Below, one piece after another: positions 1 through 7,870 of a DNA stretch of 64,000 nucleotides; the first letter of the stretch is position 1, and every line of letters begins with the position of its first letter. This stretch comes from Alterisphingorhabdus sp038748365 (GTDB lineage Bacteria; Pseudomonadota; Alphaproteobacteria; Sphingomonadales; Sphingomonadaceae), in the NCBI GenBank assembly GCA_038748365.1, contig JBCDIZ010000009.1:1-64000 (forward strand). The letters are read 5' to 3'. Below the pieces are notes generated by a model, which was not told the origin of the DNA, searched no databases, and saw nothing but the letters and a program-made list of their open reading frames with translations. A program made the position numbers and the translations under genes.

Positions 1-98
1 GAAAGGTCGAGCAGGGCGATATCAGCGCCTCGGCGTTCAACGCATTCGATTACCTTGCGGACATGGCCGTCAGAGGCATTGCCATAGACGAGAATCAT
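1..98 (-). CDS. Probable ATP-grasp peptide ligase, N-terminal fragment (runs off the window)
   Basis: Only the first 32 codons are inside the window. They begin MILVYGNASDGHVRKVIECV and continue to a conserved-looking LLDL, a beta-alpha-beta start (MILV, then a helix, then a second strand after RRGADI). This matches the pre-ATP-grasp fold that opens MvdC/MvdD-type graspetide ligases, which usually read MILI...D..V...L..RG..V..LD. The ATG is 4 bases after the stop of a 71-residue peptide gene on the same strand, so the two are surely co-transcribed. The ATP-binding domain lies outside the window, so the family call rests on this fold start and on context. Another Rossmann-like protein is possible. 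Confidence 0.5.
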   Translation of the reverse strand, partial: MILVYGNASDGHVRKVIECVERRGADIALLDL

Positions 99-102
99 TC
101 AG

Positions 103-318
103 TCAGAAATCGACTTCATATCCGACATCAGGCTTCTTGCCTGTTGGAAAGTTGGTTGTCCAACTTGTCCATTCCTTTGTTGCATCAGCAAGAGAAATGC
201 TTTCTTTCGCTAAAGCCTCTATCTCGACTGACACATTGTCCGCCACCGTTTCGGCTTTCTCCACACTATTCGCGTCGATTTCCTGCAGACTGAACCATTT
301 TTTCGATTTATCTACCAT
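103..318 (-). CDS. Small peptide gene, candidate graspetide (RiPP) precursor, 71 aa
   Basis: The ATG at 318 has an excellent Shine-Dalgarno GAGGAG (326-331, minus strand) with 7-base spacing, which argues for real translation. The first 50 residues are charged and helix-prone (MVDKSKKWFSLQEIDA at the N-terminus, then many Glu, Lys and Ala), as expected for a leader. The C-terminus changes character: after KEW comes TSWTTNFPTGKKPDVGYEVD and a final Phe, rich in Thr/Ser donors followed by Asp, Glu and Asp acceptors, the composition of an omega-ester graspetide core. The next gene starts 4 bases downstream and resembles an ATP-grasp ligase. I do not recognise the peptide family; the precursor role is inference from composition and context. 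Confidence 0.6.
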   Translation of the reverse strand: MVDKSKKWFSLQEIDANSVEKAETVADNVSVEIEALAKESISLADATKEWTSWTTNFPTGKKPDVGYEVDF

Positions 319-574
319 GGACCGGCTCCTCTAGATATTGCCAAGTAATCCTGTAACGACTTGTATTATCCGCAAAGTAATTTGCAAGTTTTCTTTCGGG
401 CAGCTGCTATTGCTCCCTCTCGGCCTAACGGCGATAGCGATGCTACCAACGCCGCACCTGAAGTTATTAATGGCAATAAGAACTGAACCGTTAGCGAGGA
501 GCTGATGCGCCAGCCATTTACAGTCCAGCAATGTACCTCTGGAGGATCGTGCCGCAAACGGCTATGCGACAAGA

Positions 575-1351
575 ATGACCCCAGAAGATATTATCTTAGG
601 CGAACGTCTGGCTGATGCGGCTGCGGCGGCGATCCGGCCCTATTATCGCGCGGAGTTTGAAACCGAGCGCAAGCGCGACAAGTCGCCGGTGACCGATGCC
701 GACAAGGCCGCCGAAAGCGCGATGCGTCAGATATTGGAAGCCGAGCGGCCCGAAGATGCGATTATCGGCGAGGAATTTGGCCGCAAATCCGGTATGTCAC
801 GCCGCTGCTGGGTGCTCGACCCGATTGACGGCACCACCAGCTTCATCGCCGGGCGGCCACTATTCGGCACTTTGATCGCGCTCACCGTCAATGATTTTCC
901 GGTGATCGGCATTATCGACCAGCCGATTTCCGGCGAACGCTGGCTTGGCGTATCGGGCCGCGAAACGCTGTTTAATGGCAAACCTGTCCGCACCCGCCCC
1001 TGCCCCAAGCTCGACGAAGCGATCCTCGCCACCACCAGCCCACATCTGTTCAGCAATCAAGATGCCGACTATTTTGCATCACTGGCCAAACAGACCGAGA
1101 CCAAGCGGCTGATCTGGGGCGGCGATTGCTATAATTATGGCCTGCTCGCCAGCGGCCATCTCGATATTGTCTGCGAAAGCGGCCTGAAGCTATACGATTA
1201 TGCGGCTTTGGTCCCGGTGGTCGAAGGCGCAGGCGGCATGATGTGCGACTGGTATGGTGATCCGCTGCACACCAAGTCCGATGGCCGGGTTCTGGCTATC
1301 GGTGATCCGGCAAGGCTGGAGGATGTTATCGGGGCGATGGCGACTGGTTAA
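575..1351 (+). CDS. hisN: Histidinol-phosphatase, inositol monophosphatase family
   Basis: This 258-residue protein belongs to the Mg2+-dependent inositol monophosphatase superfamily and probably removes phosphate from histidinol phosphate, the penultimate step of histidine synthesis. Visible metal-binding motifs are GEEFG (residues 65-69), DPIDGTTSF (82-90) and the C-terminal LKLYDYAALVPVVEGAGG with the last ligand at Asp208. The WGGDCYNYGLLASGHLDIV stretch (181-199) is typical of HisN rather than of SuhB or CysQ. It is transcribed away from the peptide gene pair across a 256-base gap and stands alone. A general inositol or sugar phosphatase role cannot be excluded from sequence. Confidence 0.85.
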   Translation: MTPEDIILGERLADAAAAAIRPYYRAEFETERKRDKSPVTDADKAAESAMRQILEAERPEDAIIGEEFGRKSGMSRRCWVLDPIDGTTSFIAGRPLFGTLIALTVNDFPVIGIIDQPISGERWLGVSGRETLFNGKPVRTRPCPKLDEAILATTSPHLFSNQDADYFASLAKQTETKRLIWGGDCYNYGLLASGHLDIVCESGLKLYDYAALVPVVEGAGGMMCDWYGDPLHTKSDGRVLAIGDPARLEDVIGAMATG

Positions 1352-1367
1352 AAGAGTGGAAGACTGG

Positions 1368-1907
1368 CTAAGCAAACAAAGAAGATCCGCGTTTACTTAT
1401 ACCCCGCATCTCTGCTGCAGTTTCCCCATTTGGACCAACTTGCAAGAACGATTTTTCGATTAGCTGCGCTGTATTCCTCACTTCGTCGCATTTCTGAAAA
1501 GTTTCAACAATGTCTAAATAGTCCAACAAATCTGAATCATTGAGCAGATTCCTATTTAACCTCAATGGGTTGAGAAGATTCGAAATTTTACCGTCAATAG
1601 GTAAATCGGTGAAAAGGCCTGCTCTTGCATCAAGAAATCTGCCTAAAGCTGGATTGCGAATCTGAGATTTAGTTTTTTCTAGTTTGAGATACTCTGCTCC
1701 ATATCTTTTCCAACTTCTAACAAGGCTTCTCTGCTTGTTACCAAACTGCTGCGGTAATATATGGGCATCTCTCAAGACTGATCTTGCAGCAGTGTAAAGT
1801 TTGATTTCGCCTTTCTGAGCAATTATCTTAGCCATTTTAATTAAATACAGTTCGGTTTCTTTCCCGGGGCCGCGAGGACGCCCACGACTTGCTTTGCTCA
1901 GTATCAT
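1368..1907 (-). CDS. Hypothetical protein, basic, with AT-hook-like N-terminus
   Basis: I do not recognise this protein (179 residues from the chosen start). The ATG at 1907 is preceded by AAGGAAG at good spacing, better than the upstream in-frame ATG at 1976. Residues 6-15 read ASRGRPRGPGKE, resembling an AT-hook minor-groove-binding core (GRPRGPGK). The next ~60 residues are basic and helical and could form a DNA-binding domain. There is no signal peptide or membrane segment in the chosen frame. Base composition is visibly more AT-rich than in neighbouring core genes, which suggests acquired DNA. It ends 17 bases from the end of hisN on the other strand. Confidence 0.6.
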   Translation of the reverse strand: MILSKASRGRPRGPGKETELYLIKMAKIIAQKGEIKLYTAARSVLRDAHILPQQFGNKQRSLVRSWKRYGAEYLKLEKTKSQIRNPALGRFLDARAGLFTDLPIDGKISNLLNPLRLNRNLLNDSDLLDYLDIVETFQKCDEVRNTAQLIEKSFLQVGPNGETAAEMRGISKRGSSLFA

Positions 1908-2245
1908 AATACTTCCTTTGCTGTAGAACACTGATACCACAATGATGCAGCAGAACGAAAGAGAAACAAGCGACAAGAAATAGTCTCGCTAGTGAGAATT
2001 ACGACATAAAATATGCAGGCCGTAAATGCCTGCGGCGCTATTTCGGTTAGGACCAAATCTCAGCTTCCATGATCTGCCCTCACTCCGCACCTTCGCGTCT
2101 CCGCGTGAAACAGCATCCTTGCATTTTCCGTCGCACACCGCTAATGGCCGCGCTTCGCATGAAAATGTGAGAGAATCGGGACAGGCTGGTCGGTAGGGCT
2201 GCCATGTCTGTCCGTAATCGTCATTTCGACTGTAAGGAGACGAAA
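1908..2245. other. Intergenic region upstream of rpmI
   Basis: This 338-base stretch separates the hypothetical gene from rpmI. A candidate promoter for rpmI-rplT is TTGCAT (2119-2124), a 17-base spacer and TAATGG (2142-2147); the -10 match is weak. Near 2091-2110 there is a partly repetitive TTCGCGTCTCCGCGTGAAAC motif. I see no convincing gene here and no infC, which in many bacteria precedes rpmI. Confidence 0.4.
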
Positions 2246-2449
2246 ATGCCCAAGCTGAAGACCAAGAGCGGGGTCAAGAAACGCTTCAAGATCACCGCCA
2301 ATGGCAAGGTGAAGCATGGTGTCGCAGGCAAGCGCCATCGGCTGATCAGCCATAATTCCAAATATATCCGCCAGAACCGTGGCACCACCGTCATTAGCGA
2401 CGCCGATGCCAAGACCATCAAGAAATGGGCACCTTACGGCCTGAAATAA
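2246..2449 (+). CDS. rpmI: 50S ribosomal protein L35
   Basis: A 67-residue, strongly basic protein starting MPKLKTKSGVKKRFKITANG, the standard L35 N-terminus, and ending KKWAPYGLK. The start at 2246 is chosen because the family begins with MPKLKTK and because AAGGAG lies 6 bases upstream; an upstream in-frame ATG at 2204 would add 14 unrelated residues. It is followed 43 bases later by rplT, the usual gene pair of the large ribosomal subunit. Confidence 0.97.
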   Translation: MPKLKTKSGVKKRFKITANGKVKHGVAGKRHRLISHNSKYIRQNRGTTVISDADAKTIKKWAPYGLK

Positions 2450-2492
2450 GCCGTGCACCCAATTCTCAGCGACATTCTAAAAGGATAATATT

Positions 2493-2855
2493 ATGGCACG
2501 AGTTAAACGGGGTGTTACCACCCGCGCCAAGCACAAACGCGTATTAGAGCAGGCAAAAGGCTATTATGGCCGCCGCAAAAACACCATCCGCGTCGCGCGG
2601 CAGGCAGTCGAAAAAGCTGGCCAATACGCCTATCGCGACCGCAAGGTCAAAAAGCGCAACTTCCGCAGCCTGTGGATCCAGCGCATCAACGCTGCCGTCC
2701 GCGCTGAGGGTCTTACATACGGACAGTTCATGCACGGCCTGAAACTGGCCGAGGTTGATCTGGACCGCAAGATTCTCGCCGACCTGGCGATGAACGAAAA
2801 TGACGTGTTCAAAACCATCGTCAAACAAGCCCAGGACGCCCTGGCCAAGACCTGA
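2493..2855 (+). CDS. rplT: 50S ribosomal protein L20
   Basis: A 120-residue basic protein of normal L20 length, starting MARVKRGVTTRAKHKRVLEQ, with the conserved AKGYYGRRKNTIRVARQAVEKAGQYAY region split over residues 21-47. L20 binds 23S rRNA early in assembly of the large subunit and in many bacteria represses its own operon. An AAAGGA ribosome binding site precedes the ATG. It is co-transcribed with rpmI and followed by a clear rho-independent terminator. Confidence 0.97.
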   Translation: MARVKRGVTTRAKHKRVLEQAKGYYGRRKNTIRVARQAVEKAGQYAYRDRKVKKRNFRSLWIQRINAAVRAEGLTYGQFMHGLKLAEVDLDRKILADLAMNENDVFKTIVKQAQDALAKT

Positions 2856-2875
2856 GCATTTTCATAGCCAATCCA

Positions 2876-2914
2876 AAAGGCCGCTGCTCTGCATAAAGGG
2901 CGGCGGCCTTTTTT
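2876..2914 (+). terminator. Rho-independent terminator of rpmI-rplT
   Basis: A 14-bp stem (AAAGGCCGCTGCTC against GGGCGGCGGCCTTT, with two G-U pairs) closes an 8-base loop and is followed by a run of T. It begins 21 bases after the rplT stop. Confidence 0.85.
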
Positions 2915-2940
2915 ATTCCTCCCCGCAAGCGGGGAGGAAT
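2915..2940. repeat. GC-rich perfect palindrome, sphingomonad-type intergenic repeat
   Basis: ATTCCTCCCCGC and its exact reverse complement flank a 2-base AA loop. The CCTCCCC/GGGGAGG core recurs twice at 48975-49098, so it is a dispersed repeat and not only a terminator. A second hairpin, GCCGGACCGGG with CCCGATCCGGC, lies just downstream at about 2952-2978. The rest of the gap up to the AraC gene has nothing I can call. Confidence 0.7.
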
Positions 2941-3275
2941 AAAATGAAAACGCCGGACCGGGCAGAACCCGATCCGGCGCCGACAACCATCTTGCCCTGA
3001 AGCAGAACAAGAGGGCCCCCTGTCATCACATTACCGGCCGAAAGGGTCGCATTGTTCAACCGGCACTGCTTTGACGTGGTTATCTGCTGACTTCTTGTTA
3101 GCCGTCGCCACACAGTGCCGTTGTGATGGATGTCACTCATGGTAAAAAAGATTCGCACATAGTTTTAATCACGAGCACGCCAGCGATAGTTCTGCCTTGC
3201 TGTGATTCAGGCGGCTTGTATATTTCCGACAATCTGTCCAATTACGATATATATTTGGATATAAGGCAAAAACTG

Positions 3276-4211
3276 ATGGGAACCGGGAAAAATCCTGGGG
3301 TGATGACGGACGCAACGCTCGATATTTCCGCTATAGATTTGCGGTTTTTCACACCGCCGCCAACACTTGCACCCTATATCTCCACACTTTACCGCCTCGA
3401 CATTGATAGCGGTCAGCGGCCACGACTGGAGGATCATCTCCACCCCGAATGGGCCAATTTACGGCTCGTCCGTGGTGAAGCCGTTACTGGAGCCATAGGC
3501 GATGCCGCGCCGCAGCAACGATCGCGCATATTCATGTCCGGCCCGACGAGTAGGGCGACCTATTTCTCTCCAGGTAATTCATCCATATGGGGCATAGGTC
3601 TGCTTCCTCTGGGCTGGCATATGTTTGTCAACGCAGATGCGCATGCCTATGCCGACCGCGCGGTCAATCCGGAAACGGACAGCGCCTTTGCCGATCTTGT
3701 TGCTGTGATAAAAAGAGTTTCGGTGGATAGTCCGGGATGTGCTGACGCCGAAGCGGCTGCGATTACCGATGCATTTAAGGCTATAGTCGCGCAGCGTCCC
3801 GAGCCCGATCCGCGCATCGCTACCGCGCATACGGCGCTAGTTGACGATCGCCTTCACAGCGTGACCGCTCTTGCCGAGCGATTGGCGATGACCGAGCGCT
3901 CTTTGGAGCGATTCAGCAGCCGTGTTTTCGGCTTTCCGCCCAAATTGCTATTGCGGCGGCAGCGTTTCTTGCGTTCACTGGCGCAGTTTATGATCGATCC
4001 GTCGCTGCGCTGGATCAACACGCTCGACCTGCAATATCATGATCAAGCGCATTTCAGCCGCGACTTTCTGCGCTTTATGGGCATGCGCCCCGGCGATTAT
4101 GCGGCGCGTCCGCACCCGATCATGATGGCCGCCGCCAAAGCGCGTATGGCTGCTGCCGGCGCGGCGATGCAGGCGCTGCATAAACCGGTCAAAACTAGCG
4201 ACAGCGACTGA
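3276..4211 (+). CDS. AraC-family transcriptional regulator
   Basis: The C-terminal ~100 residues form the double helix-turn-helix of AraC/XylS regulators: first helix pair around VTALAERLAMTERSLERFS, second around WINTLDLQYHDQAHFSRDF, followed by the typical FMGMRPGDYA. The N-terminal ~180 residues are a family-specific sensing domain with no recognisable ligand site. Length is 311 residues from the ATG at 3276, which has AAGG nine bases upstream; ATG at 3303 (302 residues) is equally possible, and an upstream ATG at 3123 would add AT-rich, unlike sequence. No target operon is obvious: the neighbours are rplT and pheS. Confidence 0.85.
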   Translation: MGTGKNPGVMTDATLDISAIDLRFFTPPPTLAPYISTLYRLDIDSGQRPRLEDHLHPEWANLRLVRGEAVTGAIGDAAPQQRSRIFMSGPTSRATYFSPGNSSIWGIGLLPLGWHMFVNADAHAYADRAVNPETDSAFADLVAVIKRVSVDSPGCADAEAAAITDAFKAIVAQRPEPDPRIATAHTALVDDRLHSVTALAERLAMTERSLERFSSRVFGFPPKLLLRRQRFLRSLAQFMIDPSLRWINTLDLQYHDQAHFSRDFLRFMGMRPGDYAARPHPIMMAAAKARMAAAGAAMQALHKPVKTSDSD

Positions 4212-4325
4212 TCCGCGACACATAGCACAGATTCTTGTACCCCAATGTGCGCTGGCCTTGCTTTCATGGGCCAGCCTTGCTTTAGCGATCCGCGCACAAA
4301 GCACTGCTGGTAAAGTGAAAGACAG

Positions 4326-5438
4326 ATGAGCAATATAGAAACCATCCGCGATGGCTATCTGGCCAAAATCGCCGACGCCGATCTTGAGACGCTGGAGCAG
4401 TTGCGCGTTACCGCGTTGGGCAAGCAGGGCGAGATCAGCCTGTTGCTCAAGACGCTGGGCAAGATGACGCCGGAAGAGCGCCAGAGTGAAGGCCCGCGCA
4501 TCAATGGTGCGCGCGCGGCGGTTGCCGATGCCATATCCGCGCGTAAAGAAGCGCTGGAAGATGCGGCGCTGGACGCGAAACTAGCCGCAGAATCGCTCGA
4601 TCTGACGCTACCCGTCGCGGACAGTCCGAAGGGCAGCGTTCACCCGGTATCGCAGGTGATGGATGAACTGGCCGAGATTTTCGCCGATCTCGGCTTTGCC
4701 GTCGCCACCGGCCCGGAGATTGAAGATGACTGGCGCAATTTCACTGCGCTCAACATCCCCGAGACCCATCCGGCACGGGCAATGCATGATACTTTCTATT
4801 TCCCGGATACAGATGGCGACGATCGCGCCATGCTGCTGCGCACCCATACCTCCCCAGTGCAGATCCGCACCATGGTAGAGGTTGCCGAGCGCAGCCAGGG
4901 CAAGGGTGAACCGATCCGCATCATCGCGCCGGGCCGTACCTATCGCTCCGACAGCGACGCCACCCACACGCCGATGTTCCATCAGGTCGAGGGACTTGTG
5001 ATCGACCGCGATATCCATATGGGGCATCTTAAATGGACGCTGGAGACGTTTGTCCGCGCTTTCTTCGAGCGCGACGACATAACCCTGCGCCTGCGCCCGA
5101 GCTTCTTCCCCTTCACCGAGCCTTCGGCGGAAATCGATATGGGCTTCACTGTCGAAAAGGGCCGCCGGATCATTGGCGGCGACCCTTATGGTCCCGATGG
5201 CGGCTGGATGGAGCTGGGCGGCAGCGGCATGGTGCACCCCAATGTCATCGCCAATTGCGGCCTTGATCCCGATGAGTGGCAGGGCTTTGCCTTTGGCTGC
5301 GGCATCGACCGTCTGGCGATGCTGAAATATGGTATGGACGATCTGCGCGCATTCTTTGATGGCGATCTGCGCTGGCTCGGCCATTATGGCTTTGGCGCGC
5401 TCGATACACCGACATTGTCCGGGGGAGTAGGCGCATGA
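4326..5438 (+). CDS. pheS: Phenylalanine--tRNA ligase alpha subunit
   Basis: A 370-residue class II aminoacyl-tRNA synthetase catalytic subunit, which charges tRNA-Phe as an alpha2beta2 enzyme in the cytoplasm. An N-terminal coiled-coil arm (residues ~1-85) precedes the catalytic domain. Visible motifs are HPVSQVMDELAEIFADLGF (about 101-119), FHQVEGLVIDRDI of motif 2, and the motif 3 region GFAFGCGIDRLAMLKYGMDD with the following LRAFFDGDLRW. Its stop overlaps the pheT start by 4 bases (ATGA), so the subunits are translationally coupled. Confidence 0.97.
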   Translation: MSNIETIRDGYLAKIADADLETLEQLRVTALGKQGEISLLLKTLGKMTPEERQSEGPRINGARAAVADAISARKEALEDAALDAKLAAESLDLTLPVADSPKGSVHPVSQVMDELAEIFADLGFAVATGPEIEDDWRNFTALNIPETHPARAMHDTFYFPDTDGDDRAMLLRTHTSPVQIRTMVEVAERSQGKGEPIRIIAPGRTYRSDSDATHTPMFHQVEGLVIDRDIHMGHLKWTLETFVRAFFERDDITLRLRPSFFPFTEPSAEIDMGFTVEKGRRIIGGDPYGPDGGWMELGGSGMVHPNVIANCGLDPDEWQGFAFGCGIDRLAMLKYGMDDLRAFFDGDLRWLGHYGFGALDTPTLSGGVGA

Positions 5439-7870
5439 AGTTCACGCTAAGCTGGCTCAAAGACCATCTGGATACCGAGGCGAGCCTTGAAGAAATCACC
5501 GAAAAGCTGACCGCCATCGGGCTAGAGCTGGAGGGCGTCGAAAATCCCGCCGATGCACTGCGCCCGTTCCGTGTCGCCAAGGTGCTGGAAGCAGGGCCAC
5601 ACCCCAATGCCGACAAGCTGCAACTGCTAAAGGTCGATGACGGCTCGGAGCAAGCCTGGCAGGTGGTCTGCGGCGCGCCCAATGCGCGCAGCGGCATGGT
5701 CGGCGTATTCGGTCCGCCGGGCACCTATATTCCGGGTAGTGATTTCACCTTGAAGCCCGCCAAGATCCGCGATGTCGAGAGCTTCGGGATGATGTGCTCG
5801 GCGCGCGAGCTGGAGCTGGGCGAGGACCATGACGGCATTATAGAGCTCGACGCTGATGCGGAAAGCGCGGTCGGCCAGAGCTATGCCGATTATGCCGGGC
5901 TCGACGATCCGGTGATTGATGTCTCGGTGACACCGAACAAGCAAGATTGCATGGGCGTGCGCGGCATCGCCCGTGATCTGGCGGCATCGGGCATTGGTAC
6001 GCTGAAGTCGCTGAACATCGATGCTGTCGAGCGCTCAGGCGCTGGCCCCGATATCCGTATCAGCGACAGCGAAGGTTGCCCCGCCTTTTACGCCTGCACT
6101 GTGTCTGGTGTCAGCAATGGCACCGCGCCCGACTGGATGCAGCAGCGGCTGCGCGCCATCGGCCAGAATCCGATTTCGGCGCTGGTCGATATCACCAACT
6201 ATGTGATGTTCGATCTCGGTCGCCCGTTACATGTCTATGATATCGCCAAGCTCAATGGCCCGTTGGAAGCACGCAGGGCGAAGTCCGGCGAGACCCTCAC
6301 TGCGCTCAACGGCAAGGACTATAAGCTCGACGAGAGCATGACCGTGATCGCCGATGACAATGGCGCGCATGATATTGGCGGCATTATGGGCGGCGAAGCC
6401 ACCGGCGCGGCCGACGACACCAAAGATGTGCTGATCGAATGCGCTTATTTCACGCCAGAGCGGATTGCCATGACCGGCCAGAAGCTGATGCTGACCTCCG
6501 ATGCGCGGCAGCGTTTTGAGCGCGGCGTCGATCCGGCATTCCTCGATGACGGTATCGAAATTGCGACCGCCTATGTGCTGTCGCTATGTCGCGGTAAGGC
6601 CAGCGACATTACCCGCAGCGGTACCCCGCCGACCGAGCAGCGAACCATCGCATATGACCCATCGCATTGCCTGCGCCTTGGCGGTGTCGATGTCGCGCTA
6701 GACGAACAGATAGCGATTTTGGAGCGGCTTGGCTTTGCAGTCGACAGCGCCGCGACGCTCTGGACCATCACCGTGCCGACATGGCGGCGCGATGTGCATG
6801 GATCGGCGGATATTGTCGAGGAAGTCATCCGCATCACCGGGCTGGATGCCGTGCCCTCTACGCCACTGCCACGCGCGCCGGGCGTCGCCAAGCCAACCGC
6901 ATCGCCAGAGCAACTTATCGAACGCAAAGTGCGCCGCGCTGCGGCTGCGCGCGGCCTTAACGAAGCGGTCAACTGGTCATTTATCTCGGAAAAGGAAGAC
7001 GCAGCCTTGCGCGGTCAGGGCAATACAGGGCGCGACAACGCCGTCCCCTGGGTACTCGCTAATCCGATCTCTGAAGACCTCAAGGTCATGCGCACCTCAA
7101 TGCTGCCTGCCCTGCTGTCAGCCGCCAAGCGCAATATGGATCGCGGCGCGACGTCAATCCGTCTGTTCGAAGTTGGGCGGCGCTACTTTCGTAGCGGCAC
7201 CAATGCCAGCGACGAACGCGCCACTATCGGGCTGATACTCGCCGGTGAGGCCAGCCCACGCCAATGGCAGACGGGCAAGGCCATCAGCTTTGATCCTTAT
7301 GCGATAAAGGCCGAGGTCCTCGCCCTGCTCGAAGCGGCAGGCGCACCGGTCGGCAATCTGATGGATTTCACTCCCGATGATGCTGGCCCCGGCAGTCATT
7401 ATCATCCCGGCCAATCCGCGACATTGCGGCTCGGCCCGAAAAAATTGCTCGCCAGCTATGGCACGCTGCATCCCAAAACCGCTAAGGCCTTTGGTCTCAA
7501 AGGCGCGGTCATGGCGGCGGAGATTTTCCTCGACGCGATTCCCGCCAAACGCAGCAGCGACCATATGCGCTCCGCCTATGCGCCTCCGGCGCTACAAGAT
7601 GTGACCCGCGACTTTGCCTTTGTCGTCGATGCCGGACTGCCCGCCGGTGATCTAGTGCGGTCGGTCAAGGGCGCCGACAAAAAGGCGATTGTCGGCGCAC
7701 GGATTTTTGACGTGTTCACCGGCACGGAGCTCGGCGACAACAAGAAATCGCTTGCTCTCGAAGTGACACTCCGCCCCGGCGCGGCGAGCTTCACCGATGA
7801 GGAGCTGAAAGCGATTTCCGACAAAGTCATCGCCAATGCCGCCAAGCTGGGCGCAGAGCTGAGGGGCTAG
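5435..7870 (+). CDS. pheT: Phenylalanine--tRNA ligase beta subunit
   Basis: An 811-residue beta subunit of normal bacterial length. Domains in order: tRNA-binding OB fold around residues 40-150 (VAKVLEAGPHPNADKLQLLK), B3/B4 editing domain (~210-385), B5 domain (~400-470), catalytic-like core, and a C-terminal ferredoxin-fold anticodon-binding domain (last ~95 residues, from QDVTRDFAFVVDAG). It is coupled to pheS by a 4-base overlap. Its TAG stop (7868-7870) directly abuts the stop of the convergent amine oxidase gene, leaving no intergenic base for a terminator. Confidence 0.97.
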   Translation: MKFTLSWLKDHLDTEASLEEITEKLTAIGLELEGVENPADALRPFRVAKVLEAGPHPNADKLQLLKVDDGSEQAWQVVCGAPNARSGMVGVFGPPGTYIPGSDFTLKPAKIRDVESFGMMCSARELELGEDHDGIIELDADAESAVGQSYADYAGLDDPVIDVSVTPNKQDCMGVRGIARDLAASGIGTLKSLNIDAVERSGAGPDIRISDSEGCPAFYACTVSGVSNGTAPDWMQQRLRAIGQNPISALVDITNYVMFDLGRPLHVYDIAKLNGPLEARRAKSGETLTALNGKDYKLDESMTVIADDNGAHDIGGIMGGEATGAADDTKDVLIECAYFTPERIAMTGQKLMLTSDARQRFERGVDPAFLDDGIEIATAYVLSLCRGKASDITRSGTPPTEQRTIAYDPSHCLRLGGVDVALDEQIAILERLGFAVDSAATLWTITVPTWRRDVHGSADIVEEVIRITGLDAVPSTPLPRAPGVAKPTASPEQLIERKVRRAAAARGLNEAVNWSFISEKEDAALRGQGNTGRDNAVPWVLANPISEDLKVMRTSMLPALLSAAKRNMDRGATSIRLFEVGRRYFRSGTNASDERATIGLILAGEASPRQWQTGKAISFDPYAIKAEVLALLEAAGAPVGNLMDFTPDDAGPGSHYHPGQSATLRLGPKKLLASYGTLHPKTAKAFGLKGAVMAAEIFLDAIPAKRSSDHMRSAYAPPALQDVTRDFAFVVDAGLPAGDLVRSVKGADKKAIVGARIFDVFTGTELGDNKKSLALEVTLRPGAASFTDEELKAISDKVIANAAKLGAELRG

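Noticed and set aside
331..572. Two short minus-strand frames between the peptide gene and hisN
   Set aside because: They overlap each other, lack ribosome binding sites and look like non-coding promoter DNA.
4608..5384. 258-codon open frame antisense to pheS
   Set aside because: Shadow of the pheS codon pattern in GC-rich DNA; no recognisable features.
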